NCBI GenBank assembly: GCA_035495815.1
Contig: DATJFH010000233.1
Location: 1 to 26,765 of the forward strand
Direction: 5' to 3'
Length of the DNA stretch: 26,765 bases
From: DATJFH01 sp035495815
GTDB taxonomy: Bacteria > Acidobacteriota > Terriglobia > Bryobacterales > Bryobacteraceae
The translations under genes were made by a program, and so were the position numbers. Position 1 is the stretch's first letter. Every line of letters begins with the position of its first letter. The notes below the pieces were generated by a model that worked only from the letters and a program-made list of their open reading frames with translations, did not search any database and had not been told where the DNA came from. Shown piece by piece: positions 23,351 to 26,765 of this stretch.

Positions 23351-24580
23351 ATGAGACTCTACTTCTACCAGGATGCGGCCGGTAACTTCGGCGATGATCT
23401 GAACAGCTGGCTCTGGCCCCGCCTGATTCCGGAGCTTCTCGATTCGGACGACGGTGCGCTGCTGGTCGGAATCGGCACCTTGTTGAACGACCGCATCCCG
23501 GCTGCTCCAAGAAAATTCGTATTCGGATCCGGCGCCGGATATGGCGCGAAACCTCGTATCGACCAATCCTGGAGTTTCCTCTGTGTTCGAGGCCCTCTGA
23601 CCGCTGCGGCGCTCGGTTTGCCTTCCGAACTAGCCGTGACCGACAGCGCCGCGCTGGTGAACCGTCTGGCAGTGGTTGGCCCCAAGCGTCACCGGGTCTC
23701 TTTCATGCCGCATCATGCAAGCAAGATCCGAGCCGAAGTTGACGGATTGGATTTGCCGCGTATTTGTGAACAAGCCGGCATTCACTACATCGACCCGTGC
23801 GCTGAGCCTGCCGGTATCCTGGCGGAGATCCAGGCTTCAGAGCTCGTTCTTGGGGACGCGATGCACGCTTGCATCGCCGCCGATTCGCTGCGCGTGCCCT
23901 GGACTCCCGTCCGGTTGTATGACCACATCTTTACCTTCAAATGGCGGGATTGGCTGCGGTCGCTCGAACTGGAGTACGACCCGGCCGATTACAAAGGGGA
24001 GCCGACCGGCGAAGCGGTCTGTGAATTTCTTTACGACCTTCGGTCCTGCGGCCGGCCGCGTTTGAGTGAAGCGGCCGTATTTGACTCCAGGTTGGAAAGG
24101 CTCGTTGAACTGGTGGAAGAACTTCGTGAGCGCTGTTCCATGCCGCCGGCGGGTCATCAGGCATCACGAGGGGCGGTGGCCGAAACGAATGGCAAGCGCG
24201 ATTCGGCGGGTTGGCTTCGGGCTTGTTATTCCGGCATTCGGGAGCTATCCATGGCCGTCCCCCGGGACAGTCTGCTGGTCCTTGTGGACGAAGACCAATG
24301 GGGCGCGGGACCGATGGTCGGAGGCAGCCGCCGGATTCACTTTATCGAGAAGGAGGGCGGATACTGGGGCCCGCCGGCTGACGGTGCGAGCGCCGTCGAG
24401 GAATTGCGGCGTGTTCAAAGAGCCGGAGCGGGGTATATCGCGTTCGCCTGGCCGGCATTCTGGTGGTTCCAGCATTACGAGGCCTTGGGCGAGTACCTGT
24501 CCTCCCGATGTCGCGAAATTTTGAGCACACCACGCGTGCGTGTCTTCAAGCTGCCCGCCGAAGAAGGGATATCCGCATGA
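23351..24580 (+). CDS. Polysaccharide pyruvyl transferase (ExoV-like) with extra C-terminal domain
   Basis: The 409-residue product begins MRLYFYQDAAGNFGDDLNSW; the GNFGDDLN segment (11-18), GIGTLLNDRIP and VRGPLTAAALGLP are typical of the polysaccharide pyruvyl transferase family, which adds ketal-linked pyruvate from phosphoenolpyruvate to exopolysaccharide sugars. VLGDAMHACIAAD (167-179) corresponds to the family's conserved His-containing strand. After a variable linker (about 255-295) comes a C-terminal module (about 300-401) with ISLVxVDExxW-like LLVLVDEDQWGAG and the aromatic block FAWPAFWWFQHYEALGEYL, not part of the core enzyme. I use ATG 23351; the frame is open further 5' inside the previous gene but without a plausible start. 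It overlaps the next gene by ATGA. Confidence 0.87.
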   Translation: MRLYFYQDAAGNFGDDLNSWLWPRLIPELLDSDDGALLVGIGTLLNDRIPAAPRKFVFGSGAGYGAKPRIDQSWSFLCVRGPLTAAALGLPSELAVTDSAALVNRLAVVGPKRHRVSFMPHHASKIRAEVDGLDLPRICEQAGIHYIDPCAEPAGILAEIQASELVLGDAMHACIAADSLRVPWTPVRLYDHIFTFKWRDWLRSLELEYDPADYKGEPTGEAVCEFLYDLRSCGRPRLSEAAVFDSRLERLVELVEELRERCSMPPAGHQASRGAVAETNGKRDSAGWLRACYSGIRELSMAVPRDSLLVLVDEDQWGAGPMVGGSRRIHFIEKEGGYWGPPADGASAVEELRRVQRAGAGYIAFAWPAFWWFQHYEALGEYLSSRCREILSTPRVRVFKLPAEEGISA

Positions 24581-26765
24581 GCTCGGCGTCAAAAGCGCGG
24601 ATGGCCGCGGCGGTTCTTGCCGCGCTCGCATTCACTCTAAAAGCTCAGGATCCGGCCGGTTTGTCGATGGTATCCGGCGTCGTGTTGGACTCGAGCGAGG
24701 CGGCGATCGAGGGTGCGCAAGTGACGGTGCGCGGCGCCGGCTGGGAACTGCCGCGCTCGACGATTACCGATCAGACAGGAGCTTTCCGCGTGGAAAGCCT
24801 GACGCCCGGCAGCTACGAAGTGAGGGTGACCCACAGCGGCTTCCAGGAGGCAAAGGCTCGAGTGAAGGCGGGGCCCCGCGCGCCCGGCCGGGTGCGGATT
24901 GTCTTGTCGATCGCCAGGCTGCGCGAGGAAATCACTGTCGACGGCGGCGCGGGGCAGATCAACACGGAAGTGGGCGAAAACCTGGATGTGGTCCGGCTGG
25001 ATCGCGGCGCGCTCGACAGCCTGCCCATCCTCGGCGCCGATGTTATGGGGGCGATCTCCAGGCTGGTGGGCCCCGGCGGCCCGCTCACGCTTGTTGTCGA
25101 CGGCATGGTGTCGTCCGGGCTCGGTGTGCCCGCGTCGGCGATTCAGGAGATCAGGGTCAATCAGAATCCCTATTCAGCGGAATTTTCCAGCCCCGGACAG
25201 AGTCGTGTGGAGATCATCACCAAAACCGGTTCGTCACAATATCACGGCTCCCTGAAAATGGACCTGCGCGATTACCGGCTGGATGCCAGAAACGCCTTCG
25301 CGGTGGATCGGCCGCCGGAGCAGCACCGGCTGGTCGACGGCAGCTTTTCGGGACCCCTCGGCAAGGGCAAGAAGACCACTTTCCTGCTGAGCGCCTATAG
25401 AGAGGACGACGATCAGCAAGCCGTGGTTTATGCCCAGACCGCCTCCGGTCCCGTCCGGCTGAATTTTGCACGGCCGCTGCGCAGCACTCTGGCGTCTGCC
25501 AGGGTCAATCGGCAAATCGGAAAGAGCAATACGCTGTCGGTTCGCTACAACTTCTTCGACTGGTCCGACAAGGGAGAAGGCGTTGGAGGGTACGGCTTGC
25601 CGGAAGGCGCCGTGGACAGCGCCAGCCGGCAAAGCCAGATCATCGTCACCGATAGAGCTGTGATCACAACCCACATGTTCAACGCAGTGTCCTTGAGGAT
25701 CGGGACTCAGGACACGTCCACGCGCAGCCGGTTGCAGGGTGTCCCGAGGATCGTGGTCCTCGACGCCTTTGCCGGCGGAGGCGCGCAGCAGGATGTCAAC
25801 GATGGCAGAACCTCATTCCAGTTCTCCGACGCGCTCTCCTTCTCACACGGGAAGCATCTGTTAAAGACCGGATTTGAGGTACCTGATTTCACAAGACGAA
25901 GTCTCAATGACCAGGGCAACGCGACTGGTACTTTTCAGTTTTCCTCGCTTGCGGACTACGTCGCGCAAACGCCGTTCTCCTTCTCGCGGCGGCAGGGCGA
26001 CGGCAGGCTGGCTCTCGAGCAGGGGAAAGTGGCGTTATTCGTACAGGATGATATCCGCCTCCGGCCCAATCTCTCTCTCGGGGTGGGACTCCGGTACGAA
26101 TGGCAGAGCCATGTTGACGATCTCAATAATCTGGCGCCGCGGCTCTCGTTCGCTTTTTCCCCTGGAAAACGGCATAAGATGGCCCTGCGGGGCGGAGTAG
26201 GAATCTTCTACGAAAGCGTGCGGGGCGACGCGATTGCGGATACACTCCGGTTCGATGGGCTCAAGCTGAGACAAATCCTGCTCTCCAATCCCGGTTATCC
26301 CGACCCGTTCTCAGGTGGAGCTATCGCCGCGCTGCAGCCAAGCAGCCTGGTGCGTTTTGCTCCCGATCTTCGATCTCCTTATCGCGTGCAATACAGCATC
26401 GGCGTGGAAAAAGAACTGCGAAAAGCGATGACTATGACCGTGACTTACATCGGGGTTCGAGGCGTCAAGCTGTTCCGCTCCCGCGATGTGAACGCTGCAT
26501 TCTTTCCGCCCTATAGACAGCGGCCGGATTCCTCCATCGGAATGCTGCGGCAGATCGAGTCCTCCGGTCACTTGGAGAGCCATTCGGTCAAGGTCGCTCT
26601 CGGAGGAAGCTTCACGCGCTTTTTCGAGGGCAAGGTGCAGTACGCGACAGGGCGGGCTTACGACGATACATCGGGGATGAATTCTTTTCCAGCCAACCAG
26701 TACGACCTTTCGGGTGAATGGTCCCGGGCGGGGAACGACGTGCGCCATTTCTTCTATGTTTATGG
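24577..26765 (+). CDS. TonB-dependent-receptor-like (Oar-like) outer-membrane protein, 3' end outside window
   Basis: The frame opens at the ATG at 24577 (ATGA overlap with the pyruvyl transferase) and remains open for 729 codons to the window end. A signal peptide is evident (MAAAVLAALAFTLKAQ). Residues about 35-112 form a carboxypeptidase-regulatory-like Ig domain (SGVVLDSSEAAIEGAQVTV, TDQTGAFRVESLTPGSYEV). A plug-like domain follows (about 118-230) with PLTLVVDGMVSSG, IQEIRVNQNPYSAEFS and VEIITKTGSSQYHGSL. Beta-barrel strands then continue (SVRYNFFDWSDKGEG, VALFVQDDIRLRPNLSLGVG, NNLAPRLSFAFSP, YRVQYSIGVEKELRKAMTMT). No TonB box is clear. The family imports or binds large substrates at the outer membrane. 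Its coupling to the polysaccharide genes suggests a related substrate or passage role, which is inference. Confidence 0.9.
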   Translation, partial: MSSASKARMAAAVLAALAFTLKAQDPAGLSMVSGVVLDSSEAAIEGAQVTVRGAGWELPRSTITDQTGAFRVESLTPGSYEVRVTHSGFQEAKARVKAGPRAPGRVRIVLSIARLREEITVDGGAGQINTEVGENLDVVRLDRGALDSLPILGADVMGAISRLVGPGGPLTLVVDGMVSSGLGVPASAIQEIRVNQNPYSAEFSSPGQSRVEIITKTGSSQYHGSLKMDLRDYRLDARNAFAVDRPPEQHRLVDGSFSGPLGKGKKTTFLLSAYREDDDQQAVVYAQTASGPVRLNFARPLRSTLASARVNRQIGKSNTLSVRYNFFDWSDKGEGVGGYGLPEGAVDSASRQSQIIVTDRAVITTHMFNAVSLRIGTQDTSTRSRLQGVPRIVVLDAFAGGGAQQDVNDGRTSFQFSDALSFSHGKHLLKTGFEVPDFTRRSLNDQGNATGTFQFSSLADYVAQTPFSFSRRQGDGRLALEQGKVALFVQDDIRLRPNLSLGVGLRYEWQSHVDDLNNLAPRLSFAFSPGKRHKMALRGGVGIFYESVRGDAIADTLRFDGLKLRQILLSNPGYPDPFSGGAIAALQPSSLVRFAPDLRSPYRVQYSIGVEKELRKAMTMTVTYIGVRGVKLFRSRDVNAAFFPPYRQRPDSSIGMLRQIESSGHLESHSVKVALGGSFTRFFEGKVQYATGRAYDDTSGMNSFPANQYDLSGEWSRAGNDVRHFFYVY

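Overview
The window looks like chromosome from an acidobacterium, probably a Solibacter/Bryobacter-type (Bryobacterales) organism. The evidence is indirect: high GC throughout, a TonB-receptor-like outer-membrane protein with an N-terminal carboxypeptidase-regulatory-like domain (the Oar-like type that acidobacteria carry in large numbers), many large TPR and Pro/Ala-rich proteins, and long same-strand gene strings. No rRNA, tRNA, CRISPR array, insertion sequence or phage gene was seen. Taxonomy is inference only.

Layout. (1) 1-372, minus strand: the start of a Roadblock/LC7 (MglB-like) gene cut by the window edge. (2) 373-680: a divergent intergenic region with small inverted repeats. (3) 681-10238, plus strand: a compact string of seven genes. 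They encode a small Cys/His zinc-finger-like protein, a Pro/Ala-rich single-pass membrane protein with a C-terminal concanavalin/LamG-like domain, two paralogous large TPR proteins sharing a DN(D/E)KWVW N-terminus, a secreted protein with a C-terminal TPR, a secreted small TPR protein, and ribonuclease III. Apart from rnc none has an obvious named function. I regard the first six as a candidate uncharacterised envelope or scaffold system.

(4) 10239-10653: a relatively AT-rich leader region with nested inverted repeats and a terminator-like hairpin, probably the control region for what follows. (5) 10654 to the window end, plus strand: a twelve-gene polysaccharide locus with tiny gaps or 4-nt ATGA/GTGA overlaps, evidently one transcription unit. 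The order is galE (UDP-sugar epimerase), a membrane PAS sensor, a glycoside hydrolase-glycosyltransferase 2 fusion, two tandem MsbA-like ABC half-transporters, two left-handed beta-helix acyltransferases, three tandem paralogous GT-B-like glycosyltransferases, an ExoV-like polysaccharide pyruvyl transferase with an additional C-terminal module, and a TonB-receptor-like outer-membrane protein that runs off the window.

Inferred joint role of the second block: GalE supplies a UDP-hexose, the GT2 and the three GT-B-like enzymes assemble a saccharide, the acyltransferases and pyruvyl transferase decorate it, the ABC pair moves it (or a lipid-linked form) across the inner membrane, and the terminal beta-barrel gene may act at the outer membrane. 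No Wzx/Wzy, Wzm/Wzt, Wza or initiating phosphoglycosyltransferase lies in the window, so the export route is not a textbook one.
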